In this document: piece by piece, positions 10,640 to 21,786 of the stretch
How positions within the stretch are numbered: the stretch's first letter is position 1
Layout of the letters: every line of letters starts with the position of its first letter
Source of the DNA: Molossus alvarezi
Taxonomy: Eukaryota; Chordata; Mammalia; Chiroptera; Molossidae
DNA length: 64,000 nucleotides
NCBI GenBank assembly: GCA_037176705.1
Contig: CM073885.1
Span: 217,632,290 to 217,696,289 of the forward strand
Direction of reading: 5' to 3'
The notes under the pieces: model-generated
What the model was told of the DNA's origin: nothing
Databases searched by the model: none
The model's input: the letters and a program-made list of their open reading frames with translations, nothing else
Program-made: the position numbers and the translations under genes

Positions 10640-13131
10640 AAGGTGGCAGGTATTGTGGCAAGGAAGGAAAGGGAGAGAAGAAAAGTGGGTAGTGCAGTCA
10701 TGTCATGGTTCTTTGTGAAAAAAATTGCTGCCAACATGTATCCCTCTGACAAATCCCTGGGAGGCTTTAGAGCATCTCAGCGATGTTCGAGAGGCTGAGT
10801 TAGCCAGCAGCTGTGAAGATCACCAGCGAGCAGCTGAATGAAAAAACCAGTTTACAGAAAGATGAGAAGTAGAAAGGCAAATGAGCTTTTCCCCTGTACT
10901 TCTATGACTCTTTAAGGATTCTCAAGGCACCTGTGAAGACAGAGAAAGTGTGTGAGGCATATTACTCATGTCATTGTTATCTATCAATGACGGACAGCCC
11001 CAAATGTCAAATGGCAAATTTGCCATTCTGAAGGAAAACAGGCAAATCGAGAAGGTGCCCTTTCAGCCCGGTGAAGCAATGTTATTGCCCAGCGTGTGCA
11101 ATAGAAACAGGCCTGAGTTCTAAGTGCTGGGTATTCACACAAGCAGAAGCAGAGACTGCACATTACTGCCTTGAAAGCAGAAAAGTTTCTTCTTTTCTGA
11201 AATCAGTGACCCCCAAACTCTGTCATTAGTAACAATAATTAAAAGGTGCTCTAAGAGGGAATGGATGGATGATTGCCACTAAGAGGCACATTCTCATTAA
11301 TTTATTACCGATTTTTAACTTTGCTTCATTAGGACATGTCTGTTGAAGGCCATTTAGGACTCAGGGGATTAGCCTGCACTTCTCATTGCCTCCATATTGG
11401 TTCCGGGGAAGGAGGGTCATTTCAGTTTGTTGTCCTCCATGGACCGATACGTACAGGGAGGTGCGGGGAAATCTATGGCCTTGTAAATCTTCCACTCAGG
11501 GAGGTGGTCAACTTCTTTAGGATGTTCTTGGGACTGACCGAGTAGGCTTTTAGGAGTCAGTTCTGGGAAACAATTATCCGCTAGCGAATTGTGGAGCAAT
11601 TCATTCATTGATGCGTCTGCCCCAGTGAGAAGTATGAATAAAATGTTACCCTGTCCTAGGTAAATTAAGAAGCGGCGCTCGAGGAGTCTGAAAGCACCCT
11701 GGGCTGAAGTTCCTCCAGTGTCTTTTGCTCTCTCTGTGTCCGCAGTCATCACAGACTTCATGAAGACAGCCTCGGGGGAGGCGGAGCCTCCTATGTGTGT
11801 GATCTTCGAACCATACAGCAGGTGCCATCACACTTGATGGTGGAGGGTCCCTTCCAGAGATGTTCTCCACATGAGCTCATTGAGCAGAGGACTCATTTTT
11901 TTTGTTTGTTTTTCAAATACTCCTGGTCAAGTAAATCACTCTTGTTTTCTCTCTGCCTTAGGGCTAAACATCCAGATCTATGTCTCTTGGGTTTGCTATG
12001 AATATCCCTTTTAATGGGACTGCAAAGACATATACTGATTAATCTCAGAGCTGGGCTACCACCGAGGAGACTGGAACTAGGCATTTGTTGGCCATCATAA
12101 TTTACTAGAGCTTGTCTTTATCTTCTATAGAGCAACAAATGCCATGCTTTGTGACCTTGAATTTGATTTGAAAGGATCAACTATTTAGTAGTCCCTAGGG
12201 TGAAAATTTCTCCATCCTTTTGATAGCTTTCGTCTCCACAAAGCCTGGAATAAAGCAGAACCTCGGTCTATTTTATAGACCCCGAATGATTGAATTAAGT
12301 GTTAGTTCATGTCTTGAATGCCGTGGCTTTTCCTACTCTTTTCCTCGTAGTGTTAGGTATAGAGAATGTGCTCCGAGATCATCTGAACTAAATTCTTAAA
12401 TTAAAAACTGGTCATTGTATTTGCTTTAGTCATATAAGTAAAGGAAAGTGTTTTCTTTTATTAGGTGAAAGGCTACATCATCTGAATTATACTTATAGGT
12501 ATTCTTTAAACAAACCCATTAAAGATAAGAGAACACCCAAATTGCCCCGGTCAAAGCAAATGCATAATATGAATCCATTATCCAACATGCTCAGAGCTCT
12601 GTTTACCAGTAGTTAACAAATCCAACTGATATTAAGAATTTAGCCCCTCTAATGGGGCAGGCTATAGGGAAATACCAAAGAAGTGCTAACAGCTGGCTTG
12701 TTAATATTCTGTCAGTTTTTGTTTTTTTGTTTTTTGTTTTTGTTTTTTGTTTTTTTCTTTACAAGAGAAAACATGGGAAAGCACATAAGCAATTTTACAG
12801 TTATCCTGTTTAAAATAAACCATAAAATGTAAAAGTACTGACTGGATTAACAGCACAACCATATCCCAGATCATATATTCTAATATTAGTTAACAGGAAT
12901 ATAAATGTTATCAGCTAAAGAAGCACTATCTACTAGCAACTGATTTTGTTTTTTAGTAAATACTTTACTAAGAGAAGGACCCAGTCAGAAATCTTAACAG
13001 GGAAGGGCAATCTCTCTGAGTCACTGCTAAATTACATTTCTTTCCAAGCAAACCCCTATGAAAAAGCCAATCAAACAGCAAAAAGACCATAAAGAATGCC
13101 AAATTTCACCGTTTTTATGTTTCACTTTTTA
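10640..13131. other. Unique sequence, no confirmed gene
   Basis: About 2.5 kb without an identified repeat apart from the T/G-rich run at 12716-12763. A 76-nt open stretch bounded by plausible splice sites (11746-11821) is treated under findings. Nothing else coding is recognisable. Confidence 0.4.
12716..12763 (+). repeat. T-rich (T4-7 G)n microsatellite
   Basis: Imperfect repetition of runs of T separated by single G, about 48 bp. No SINE body is attached on either side. Confidence 0.9.
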
Positions 13132-13140
13132 TATCTCAGT

Positions 13141-13438
13141 TTCTTCCTTCCTTCCTTCCTTCCTTCCTTCCTTCCTTCCTTCCTTCCTTCCTTCCTTCCT
13201 TCCTTTCTTCCTCACCCAAGGACATTTTTCCATATTTTGTTCAGATAGAGTGGGAGGGGGGGAGAGAGAGAGAAACATCAACGTGAAAGGGACACATCGA
13301 GTGGTTGCCACCCCCGCACAACCCAACCTGAACCGGGGACAAACTACAACCAAGGTACATGCCCTTGGCGGGAACTGAACCCGGGTCTCTCTGGACCGCA
13401 GGCCAGCGCTCTAACCACTGATAAAAACCAGCCAGGGC
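13141..13438 (-). mobile_element. VES SINE with tail expanded to (TTCC)n
   Basis: Minus-strand VES: the reverse complement of the head lies at the right (CCAGCCAGGGC at about 13428-13438), the body reads GGGACAAACTACAACCAAGG, and CTCACCCAAGGACATTTTTCC marks the 3' end. The A-rich tail position is now a (TTCC)n microsatellite at 13143-13212. The 9-bp duplication TATCTCAGT flanks the unit (13132-13140 and 13439-13447), so the microsatellite is inside the inserted unit. Confidence 0.93.
13143..13212. repeat. (TTCC)n microsatellite in SINE tail
   Basis: About seventeen tetranucleotide units, nearly pure, forming the 3' tail of the minus-strand SINE. Confidence 0.95.
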
Positions 13439-13539
13439 TATCTCAGTGTATTTTTAACCAGTATAAATGTAGTCATTTAAATAGGTAAAAATGAAAGCTA
13501 GAGAATCAATCCTTTCCATAGGAAGGTGCTATCTATGTT

Positions 13540-13820
13540 TCAGATTACTTCTGTTTTTCCTCACCCCTCCCAACCCCACCCCCACCCCCCAGCCACACAA
13601 ATCAGGTCTTATCTCAAAGGTTCCTTGCTCACAGAAGCCTTCCCTGACTCTAGACATGGAAAGCTCCCTGGCCATGTATACTACATGTTACCTGGATCAC
13701 AATACTAACCATATGTAAATTTCCAGGGTGCTAAGACAACATTTACCTTGGGCACAGTTTCATTCTTTACAGTATTCATTGGAGTGACTGGCACAGTCTG
13801 GATATTCAATCAATGTTTTT
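13540..13820 (+). mobile_element. L2-like LINE 3' end
   Basis: Resembles the L2 3' region: AGAAGCCTTCCCTGACTC, then GACTGGCACAGTCTGGATAT and TCAATCAATG before the end. Diverged; boundaries are approximate. Confidence 0.5.
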
Positions 13821-14048
13821 AACAAGTGAATTAATGAAAAGCTCAAATAATAAAGATACAACTGGACCAACATCACCCTAAACTAAGTAGAGATTTTTAC
13901 ATAATATTTTGTGGGCAGCAACTGGAAATACACCTTTAGAAGCATCTTTTATCAGAAGAACTTTATACTTATTAAGCCTAGTATACATATCCTGTATTAG
14001 ACAATGGTTCTCAAAGACATGTCTCAGTAGCGCCCAGCTCATGTAATT

Positions 14049-14109
14049 CGTGTGCATGTGTACATGCGTGTGTGCGTGTGCGCGCATGCGTGCGTGTGTG
14101 CGTGTGTGC
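14049..14109 (+). repeat. Alternating purine-pyrimidine GT/GC microsatellite
   Basis: A roughly 60-bp tract of TG, CG and CA dinucleotides (for example GTGCGCGCATGCGTGCGTG) with almost strict purine-pyrimidine alternation, a classic Z-DNA-prone composition. Confidence 0.9.
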
Positions 14110-14172
14110 TCCATTGCAGGTGGAGAGGGCAGTTAGATCCCTTATGGCTTCTTGCATTAAATTTCTAGCCCT

Positions 14173-14423
14173 GCCCTGGCCGGTTTGGCTCAGCGGTTAG
14201 AGCGTCGGCCTGCGGTCTGGAGAGACCCGGGTTCGGTTCCCGCTAAGGGCATGTACCTCGGTTGCAGTTTGTCCCCGGCCCTGGTTGGTCGTGCGGGTGG
14301 CATCCACTCGAGGTGTCCCTTCACGTCGATGTTTCTCTCTCTCTCTTTCTCTTCCTCTCTCTCCCTCCCACTCTATCTGCCCAAAAAATGGAAAAATATC
14401 CTTGGGTGAGGATAAAAAAAAAA
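14173..14423 (+). mobile_element. VES SINE, well preserved
   Basis: Begins GCCCTGGCCGGTTTGGCTCA. Pol III A box TGGCTCAGCGG at 14186-14196 and B box GGTTCGGTTCC at 14230-14240. The body has GCAGTTTGTCCCCGG and GTGCGGGTGGCA, and the 3' end reads GGAAAAATATCCTTGGGTGA with an A tail. A perfect 14-bp duplication AAATTTCTAGCCCT lies at 14159-14172 and 14424-14437. The GCCCT at the end of the target is the first five bases of the older SINE that follows, so this copy landed inside that element's head. Confidence 0.95.
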
Positions 14424-14432
14424 AAATTTCTA

Positions 14433-14668
14433 GCCCTGGCCTGGTGGCTCAGTTAGTTGGAGTGTCATCCTGCACACCAAAAGTTTTTGGGTTTGATTCC
14501 TAAATGGGGCCCATACAGGAGGCAACCAATTAATGTTTCTCTTTCACATAGATGTTGATGTTTCTCTCTCTCTCTCTATCTCTGTCTCTCTCTTCCCCCC
14601 TCTTTCTCTTTCCCTTCCTCTCTCTCTAAAATCAATAAAACATATCCTTGTGTGAAGATAAAAAAAAA
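14433..14668 (+). mobile_element. Older tRNA-derived SINE, interrupted at its 5' end
   Basis: Starts GCCCTGGCCTGGTGGCTCAG and continues TTAGTTGGAGTGTCATCCTG, a head unlike the VES copies of the 724 type. A CT-rich region and CTCTAAAATCAATAAAACA precede the A-rich end. Its first five bases were duplicated by the younger SINE just upstream. Confidence 0.85.
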
Positions 14669-14679
14669 GAAAGACATAT

Positions 14680-15830
14680 TTCATTGAATCGTTGTAACCT
14701 CAGTTCTAAAAGACTATTTGGATCTCATGAAATTTTAGACTCAGTTTTAAACTGGAAGAGAATCCAACTAATTATTAATCTAGAATTCATCCTTTGGGCC
14801 CTTGCATTCCAGCTGCTTGAAGTAACCATTTTCCTAATCACCAGACTACCTCCTTGCACCCAACAACGTCTGCTGGGACTCAGGACCCACGCTGGAAGAA
14901 TCTATCTATATAGTATATGGAAATATTTGAGGATATTATGTTCCAGCAAATAAAATTTAAGGCAAAAGATTGATAAAATCCAATTCTACTAAATGGAAAA
15001 GCATTATGATTTATCACCTTATACTTTGTGTAGCAATCAAACTATTTAAGTATGTCTGAAACAAGTATATAAAAACCAAAATTAATGTTCATACACCTTC
15101 ATGAATACTAAATTCTTAAATGGCTTAGACAGTGAAATAAGATGAGAAAGAAAAAAAATAGGTTTAAAATACCATTAACCTTTATACTTCAGTTTCACTA
15201 TCTGGAGTGCAGGGGACTGCTGGTGCGGTTTCCAGATTCTAGGTATTCGGTTTTGAAGGTGACAACACAATGAATTGAGAAGCTGCTGTAAAACAGTTTA
15301 CTAGCCTTGTTTTAAAATAAGCGTGCTCTTCTACTTAATGGTACAGTGTTGAACTTGGAAATGTTTTAGAGTTCTTCCATTGATCCTTAAGTTATTGTCA
15401 TCTAATTCCAAGAAGAAAAGCTAGACTTTGTGAAAATTTCACTGTTGTTTTGTGTATTTGTGTGTAATAATTGCTCTTTGTCTCATCTTCACTTTTGTGT
15501 TTATGTATCAGTAAACATATGTTGGTACATGTGATCATTTCTATTTAGTTTCATCTGATTTCTGCCTCTTTTGTTCTTTTATATTTCAAAATAAGTAAAT
15601 GTAATCAAAGATTATTAGAAATAGGGTTACACTTAAAACTGCTTTTTAAGAAAAAGAAATGTATCGTACAGGTCCCTCCTGGTACCATGGTGAATCACGT
15701 GTGCACATTTCCTCATCTTGGGGTTTAAGGAGTTTCTTAAAGAGAAACAGAGTATAAAATTGAGAGAGTTATCATGGAAGTCAGCCACTGAGACTGTGAG
15801 TCAGGAAGATGGAAATGGGAAGGAAAATCA
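14680..15830. other. AT-rich unique sequence
   Basis: No gene, RNA or repeat recognised. Confidence 0.4.
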
Positions 15831-15831
15831 C

Positions 15832-15975
15832 CCTAGTTTTACAGATCAGGAAATTGTCACGTAGAAAAGCTTAACTTGCCAGGCTAGTACAGTTAGATAG
15901 TGGCAGTGCTGAGGTTTCAATATAAATCTGTCTGGTGCCAAAGCCTTTGCCCATGTCTTCACATGCTTCCTCCCT
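15832..15975 (-). mobile_element. MIR-like ancient SINE
   Basis: Antisense MIR pattern: TTTTACAGATCAGGAAATTG, then CTTGCCAGGCTAGTACAGTT and AGTGGCAGTGCTGAGGTTTC. Diverged. Confidence 0.65.
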
Positions 15976-17227
15976 AAGGCAGAACAGCAAGTGTATGTAA
16001 GACTCTCACTGAGCGCAGGTCCTCCAGGGTAACCCACCGAGTGCCATCTGTACAGTGGACAATATGTTGAGGTTCCAGGAATGAGCCCAGTTCATCAAGT
16101 GTGGTGTCTGTGAGAAACAGAGATCAGCGCAATGAATGAAGTCAACTGATGTCAAGGTCTGAGGCCTGAAAGGGACACTTGGGTAACATTATTCAAGTCC
16201 AGAACTAGGCTGATTGCAGCGCTTCCTGGCGCTGAAGGCATCGTTAGCACGCCCGGAGGTACAGCCAGTATCAGAACGGAGTGGAAACCAGTTTTTCAAA
16301 TGCCCAGAAGAGTGGAACATACACATGTTCTCAGAAGACTTTTCAGTACAAATCACTTATATGCTATGAGCACACTTTTCCCCCTTATTATTTAAATTGC
16401 AATTATTAAACATGTTTTGGGTTTAAAGTAACAAATCTTATAGGTTTTAAGATGAGGATGTTATTTTTAAAGTAAAATACGGTTACTTAAAGGTGCCTTA
16501 GTGATTTATGTAATGCTCTCTGTGATTTCTTCACCGTAACTGAGTTCCTTTTGTTTTCTTTAATGTGGGATATTAGTGATATTTGATAAATCATCATAGT
16601 GTTTTTCAATAGGAGGAGATTAGAAGTTTGGGTGATGTGGGTCTGGAACATGGGGATATATCTTTGGCATTTGGACAGCTGTGTCTCCAAAATTTGGAGC
16701 TAAGAGGAAAGCAAAGAATGTTTTACTGCTGGCACCTAAAACACATTTTATTGGAAACTTTTATGTTTGTAGGTTTGAGTAGGTTTTATAGTGAAGAGTT
16801 CTGAAAACTGCCATAAAATTGTGCCTTGGGGGTTATGATTACATTTGTATTTTCCCCAAACTTATATAAATAAAATAGACAGTTTTTACTGTGAAAGCTT
16901 AAAAGGTTAGAGTGGTATTTGGTCTGTGATGAACCTTTTATAGGTTTGATGTTATAGGAATTTATTTTTAAAATATCAATAAAAATACAACTTAAGAGAC
17001 CTTGATAAAGAAATTGCAGAAACTTGAAGTTTCCATTCAAATAGACTCATCAAAGACAATTTAATTAATTTATTTTACTATGGAAACTATCTCTAATATT
17101 AGCTGATGCTACAATTTCAGAAGGTTGTGATATGAAATTTATAATTTTTTTGGTGGCTAAACAGTAATAGGAGATAGAAATTTCCTTGCTGGAGCTTACG
17201 CTGGACAATCACATGGCTGGGAAATCA
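15976..17227. other. AT-rich unique sequence
   Basis: No gene, RNA or repeat recognised. Confidence 0.4.
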
Positions 17228-17753
17228 CAGTGGTTCCTTCTGATCCACAGAGAATATGTTTCGTAACCCCCAGTGGATGCCTGAAGCCACACTACCGAAC
17301 CCTATATACACTATGTTTTCCTGACATAGTATATAAATACGCGTACATGCCTTTTCACTCAAAGAGAGCACTTCATGGCTTCTCTTTGGCATGTCTGAAT
17401 TACCACATCACTACTCGTATATTTTGGGGTCATTAAGTAAAATAAAGGTTACTCGAACACAAGCACTGAAATACCAAGACAGTCAATCCGATAACTGAGA
17501 CAGCTACTAAGTGACTGTGCGGTGGGTAATGTACTCAGCTGGAACACACTGGACAAAGGGATGATTCACATCCTGGGTGGAGTGGAATGGGATGGCATGG
17601 GGTTTCATTATACTACTCCAAATGGCACACAATTTAAAACTTATGAATTATTTATTTATGGAATTTTTCATTTAATATTTTTAGACTGCAGTTGACCATG
17701 GACAACTGAAACCACAGAAAGCAAAACCGAGGACTGAAGGGGAGACGACTGTA
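17228..17753 (+). mobile_element. Tigger/pogo-like non-autonomous DNA transposon, copy 1
   Basis: Begins CAGTGGTTCC and ends GACTGTA. The interior has CCCAGTGGATGCCTGAAGCC, TTAAAACTTATGAATTATTT and TTTCATTTAATATTTTTAGA. A second copy at 36966-37486 matches over its whole length in the same orientation, and their ends are imperfect inverted repeats. The 526-bp size and lack of a transposase frame indicate an internally deleted element of the Tc1/mariner-pogo (Tigger) group. The subfamily name is not certain. Confidence 0.75.
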
Positions 17754-18261
17754 GAGAGGACACTGATACATCTTAGAGAGGACCAGATGAATCCCGAGAT
17801 CTCTTTCCAAATGAGACGATGTGAAATTTAAGCTGTACGAGGGATAGTTTTTAAATAATATGTGGAAATGTCCCCCTTTATTCCTCTTCCTTTATACCAG
17901 AGGTTTTATCTTGCAAAAACAGGTTCTATTCCAAAGAAGAAGAGAAGGTGGGAAGAAGAAAGGGAGGGAGAGAATCTTTGCACTGTAAATTGTGTATTAC
18001 ACCTGATATAAAGTAACTATGTAAAGAAAGAAGTATTTTCTAATTTTCTAGTTGAGGTAAGAGAGTCCATTAGAAGTAGAATTCAAACCTGAGTCTCCTT
18101 GGTACCCAGACCTGTATGTTTCCCCATTGTATCAATTGTAAAATTTTACTACTTAGAGTGAAAGGTGAGAAAGTGACTGCCAATATATTTTATATAATAA
18201 TATAGAATAGATAATACAGATTTGGTTTTCAAAGGCTATTGTCTCAATATTTCTAGGTCAG

Positions 18262-18433
18262 TCAGTCAGACAATCAACATATATCTATTAGGCACCTATT
18301 AGGTGTCAAACATTGTCCTAGGCACTATAGATTCCATAATAAACAAAGTTAATAGAAAACTTATCTTCTGGTGGGGGGAAGAGACCAACAGTACACATAA
18401 AGAAGACAATTCTAGGCCTTGATAAGTGCTTTG
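18262..18433 (+). mobile_element. Ancient interspersed repeat, LINE-like, left part
   Basis: Carries TTAGGCACCTATTAGGTGTC, CATTGTCCTAGGCACTATAG and GCCTTGATAAGTGCTTTG, a layout common to old mammalian dispersed repeats. It is interrupted by the VES SINE at 18451 and seems to continue after it. Related copies lie at 39120-39380 and 50940-51435. Family name uncertain. Confidence 0.5.
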
Positions 18434-18450
18434 AAAAAACATTAAGCACA

Positions 18451-18695
18451 GCCCTGGCTGGTTTTGCTTAGCGGTTAGAGCGTCGGCCTGCGGTCCAGAG
18501 AGACTGGGTTTGGTTCCCACTAAGGGCGCCTACCTCAGTTGCAGTTTGTCCCCGGCTCTGGATGGGTCGTGCAGGTGGCAACCACTCAATGTGTCCTTTT
18601 CACGTCAATGTTTCTCTCTTTCTTCTCTCTCTCCCTCCCACTCTATCTGAACAAAAAATGGAAAAATGTCCTTGGGTGAGGATAAAAAACAAAAC
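18451..18695 (+). mobile_element. VES SINE
   Basis: Complete head to tail. The 17-bp duplication AAAAAACATTAAGCACA is perfect at 18434-18450 and 18696-18712. The tail is A-rich with C interruptions (AAAAAACAAAAC). B box reads GGTTTGGTTCC, one base off. Confidence 0.95.
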
Positions 18696-18712
18696 AAAAA
18701 ACATTAAGCACA

Positions 18713-19130
18713 AAACAACAACAGTAAATTTGGCTTGGCTAAGAATAAAAGTGACCAAGTATCTAAGAAATGTTGAATATACTTTGTTGAGAACATTGAA
18801 AGCCACACTAACAAATTTGGGTTTGATCTTGCAGGTAGGGGATCCTATGAGAATTATTTGTGTAGCAAATTACATGATAACATGTGTGTTTTAGACAGTT
18901 GCCTCTACTGACAGCAAAGAGAGTGAAATGGAAAGACAAAGTAGGAGACTCATGGCAATTCAGGAAATGATGATGAAACCACCAAAGCAATGAGGTAGCT
19001 TGGGTGAACTACTAGTGAAAGATGAGGGTAGGTACTATCAAATGAATATAGAAGGTGAGGAAGATGATGAGCTTCAAAGCAGCTGGATTTGCTAGTCTTA
19101 GGTAAGAAGATAGCTTTCCCAGTCCTCACG
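18713..19130 (+). mobile_element. Ancient interspersed repeat, right part
   Basis: Likely continuation of the repeat split by the VES SINE, judged by GATAAGTGCT upstream and GACAGTTGCCTCTACTG and AGGAGACTCATGGCAATTCA downstream. Divergence makes the right boundary a guess. Confidence 0.4.
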
Positions 19131-19682
19131 AGGTGAAGGATATAGGGGGAGGCAGGAAGAGGAATAAATGTTTTTTTCCAGAGGTTATAAATTTGGATTC
19201 AGACAGATTGAATTTAAGGTACTTGTGGCCTCATCCAAGTTGATTTATTTCAGTAGGCATCAGTATTCTCTTGAGAGCAGTTGAGCATGGAGATAAAAAT
19301 TAGGGAGTTAGTAACTTAGATGTGCTAACTGAAGATATGAGAATTAATTAAAATGATTCCACAAATTTTAGGGGGAATGGGTGTTGGGTATACAGTAAGA
19401 AATAATTGGGATTATCATGCTTTTCCCTGAGTACTGTCTTTAGAAACTAATATAATAAGCACTAGAGCTACTTGATAAATACAGAGAAAATTTCCCTGGA
19501 GTGTGTCTGCATTTTCTGCTGCCCTGTGACCCTGCCCCTCCTCTCTCTCACTCTCACTTCACCTTGCAATCTCTTCTTTCAAATTAGTTCTCCCTCTCCT
19601 CCTTTCTCCTCAATCTCATTCTTTTCCACATGCATATTGCTTCTCTCCTGGTTCTAGCAGCATGTATAAGATTCGCAGCCTG

Positions 19683-19720
19683 TGTGTTCGTGTGTGTATG
19701 TGTGTGTGTGTGTGTGTGTA
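19683..19720 (+). repeat. (TG)n microsatellite
   Basis: About 38 bp of TG units with a few interruptions. Confidence 0.9.
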
Positions 19721-19799
19721 AAAATGACTCTTAGTTAAAAAAAAAAAGTAGGCCATGGGAGAAGAATGTCCTTGCTTCAGTCTTGTACAGATGAATACA

Positions 19800-20056
19800 T
19801 AGGGTAGCATGATGTATTGGAAAGACCAGGGCATATGTTGCCAAAAACCTGGGTTTCCAGTCCAGAATTTCTACTTGCTAACAGTGTGAACTAGGTCATT
19901 CTGAGTCTCTGTATTCCTTATTAGAAGACACGCTTCACAGGATTATAACAAGTATGAAATGAAATAGTATATGGAGATGTGTTATGAAGAGAGCTGTACA
20001 GATACTAAGTTTTCATCTACTGTCTAGCTTACTCAATAAATGTTTATTGAATGAAT
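19800..20056 (+). mobile_element. MIR SINE
   Basis: Reads as sense MIR: GTATTGGAAAGACCAGGGC, AACCTGGGTTTCCAG, TGTGAACTAGGTCATTCTGA, GAGTCTCTGTATTCC, ending in CTCAATAAATGTTTATTGAA. Confidence 0.75.
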
Positions 20057-20059
20057 GAT

Positions 20060-21029
20060 CACTTCTATTAAGAATTCTCAAATCTACCTCTGTAGATCTG
20101 CCCATTCCTATAAAATTGTTTCTTTAAGCATTTATAACTGCCAGAATTTCTGGCCTTTAGTATGTTATAATACCCTCATATATTTTTCACTGCATTGACT
20201 TTATCTTGAAAAACAAATATATGAAATTATTATATGAAATTATATAATTATTTCTAAATTATGCTAAAAAAATAATATTAATTTTTTTCTTTTTGCCTGT
20301 CTTTTTAATAATCCTGATTTCTCTATTTCTGTAAATCTTTGTCATTCAGTTTGCAACTCTACACAAAGAACATAAAAATATTTAAACCACTCTATAAAAC
20401 CAAACATAAAGCTATAGCAACCAGAGAAGGCTATCATTTAGTTAAGTTCTCATTCAGCTATGATTTTTATATTGCCTACTAAATTGTATTTACTTTCTAA
20501 GATTTTCTCCTGACTATAAAATGTCCAAAATGACTTGGAGGGTTGTGTTAAAAATTTGAAACTTGAGAACAGTGATTATTTCATAGAACCTCTAATGAAC
20601 ACCATATATAATTAATTACGTGACCTCTGAAGGGCATTGCATTCCTTTAGAGCCTTCTTTCTTTTCTGTCAGATAGAGTCAATTCCATCCTGTGCGAAGC
20701 TTATAGATTTTATTAGACTTCAGTCCAAATCTAGTACAAATACACTGTAGAGGGTTTATGATGATGAAAACATGATACTAGACTGTAGGCTTTATGAAAA
20801 CAAAGTCAGATATTTTAATATTGTATTTTTAAGATCTAGCATAGAAATCACTCATAAAAGGTTATGTTGAACTAATGAATGTTGTATTTAACAAGTTTTA
20901 GATTATAATTTTATAAATACTATTTCATGAAATTAAGAGTTTTGTTCTTAATTGGAAAGCATGTAATTGTCCACTGGCTGCTTGCTGATCCTTCATCTTA
21001 CCAAGTATGTTTCTACGTCTGAATCCTTA
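20060..21029. other. AT-rich unique sequence
   Basis: No gene, RNA or repeat recognised. Confidence 0.4.
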
Positions 21030-21645
21030 TTCTAAATATTCTTTCTGAATGAAATGCTCTTCCCCATACCAGTGGTTCTCAACCTTCCTAATGCCGCGAC
21101 CCTTTAATAGTTTCTCATGTTGTATGTGGCGTATCTGCATGTGGGCGGACCCGCCTGGAGACGGATAGAGGAGCATTGTCTTGGTTCCTAAGACCATCGG
21201 AAACACGTGTTTTCCGATAGTCTTAGGTGACCCCTGTGAAACGGTCGTTCAACCCCCAAAGGGGTCGCGACCCACAGCTTGAGATCCGCTGCCATAGACC
21301 TTTATACCTTTATATAGTTTGTTCCCTCACTTTGTTTGGGTCTCTCCTCAAATGTCCTTTAGAGGATCATTCCTTGACTACTTCATTTAAACAGGTTTTC
21401 CTAATCACCATTCTCCGTGTTTTTTACTTAATATATTTTTATTTATAGTATTTATTGTTACCCAAAATTAAACATTTATTAGTACACTCTTTTATTGTCT
21501 GTCTCCCCCCACTAAACTATAAGGTTCATGCAAGCAGGTATCTTCTCTTCAGACACCACTCCTATATCCTCACAGCTTAGAAGAATGCTTGGGAAGCATT
21601 AGGTACTCAATAAAAATTTGTTAAATTGATAAATGAATTCCTGGT
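21030..21645 (+). mobile_element. L2 LINE 3' end, split by a hAT element
   Basis: Left part GAATGAAATGCTCTTCCCCA stops at 21069. The right part resumes after 21291 with TCTCCTCAAATGTCCTTTAG, TATTGTCTGTCTCCCCCCAC, CTCACAGCTTAGAAGAATGC and GGTACTCAATAAAAATTTGT, the standard order of the L2 3' end. The hAT insertion between them is younger. Confidence 0.8.
21070..21291 (+). mobile_element. SPIN-like hAT DNA transposon, non-autonomous
   Basis: A 222-bp element bounded by inverted repeats: CAGTGGTTCTCAACCTTCCT at the left, and a right end whose complement is CAGCGGATCTCAAGCTGTGG. The left reads on to ATGCCGCGACCCTTTAATAG; the right has ACCCCCAAAGGGGTCGCGAC. These ends match my recollection of SPIN (Space Invaders), hAT elements transferred horizontally among tetrapods and present in vesper bats. 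An inner near-perfect palindrome (21187-21227) has 17-bp arms, CCTAAGACCATCGGAAA and its complement with one mismatch. The flanks share CCATA, so the 8-bp target duplication is decayed. The host is an L2. Confidence 0.75.
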
Positions 21646-21747
21646 ATTTGTGTTTGATTCATCTCCAGGAATCCTGAAAAATCTTTGAGAGTAGAAAATA
21701 AGTCCTATATCTCACCAGGCTGTAGTAGGGTCAAAGTCACTAAACAT

Positions 21748-21750
<3 letters not shown>

Positions 21751-21786
<36 letters not shown>

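Noticed and set aside
14173..14245. tRNA-like sequence with A and B boxes
   Set aside because: It is the head of a SINE; it lacks a foldable mature tRNA with anticodon arm, and is followed by SINE body.
14285..14503. Short frames with Ser/Leu runs at several SINE sites
   Set aside because: They read through the CT-rich part of VES SINEs and recur with each copy.
19472..19657. 61-codon frame with a hydrophobic, Ser-rich product
   Set aside because: Low-complexity CT-rich DNA; no start context or family.
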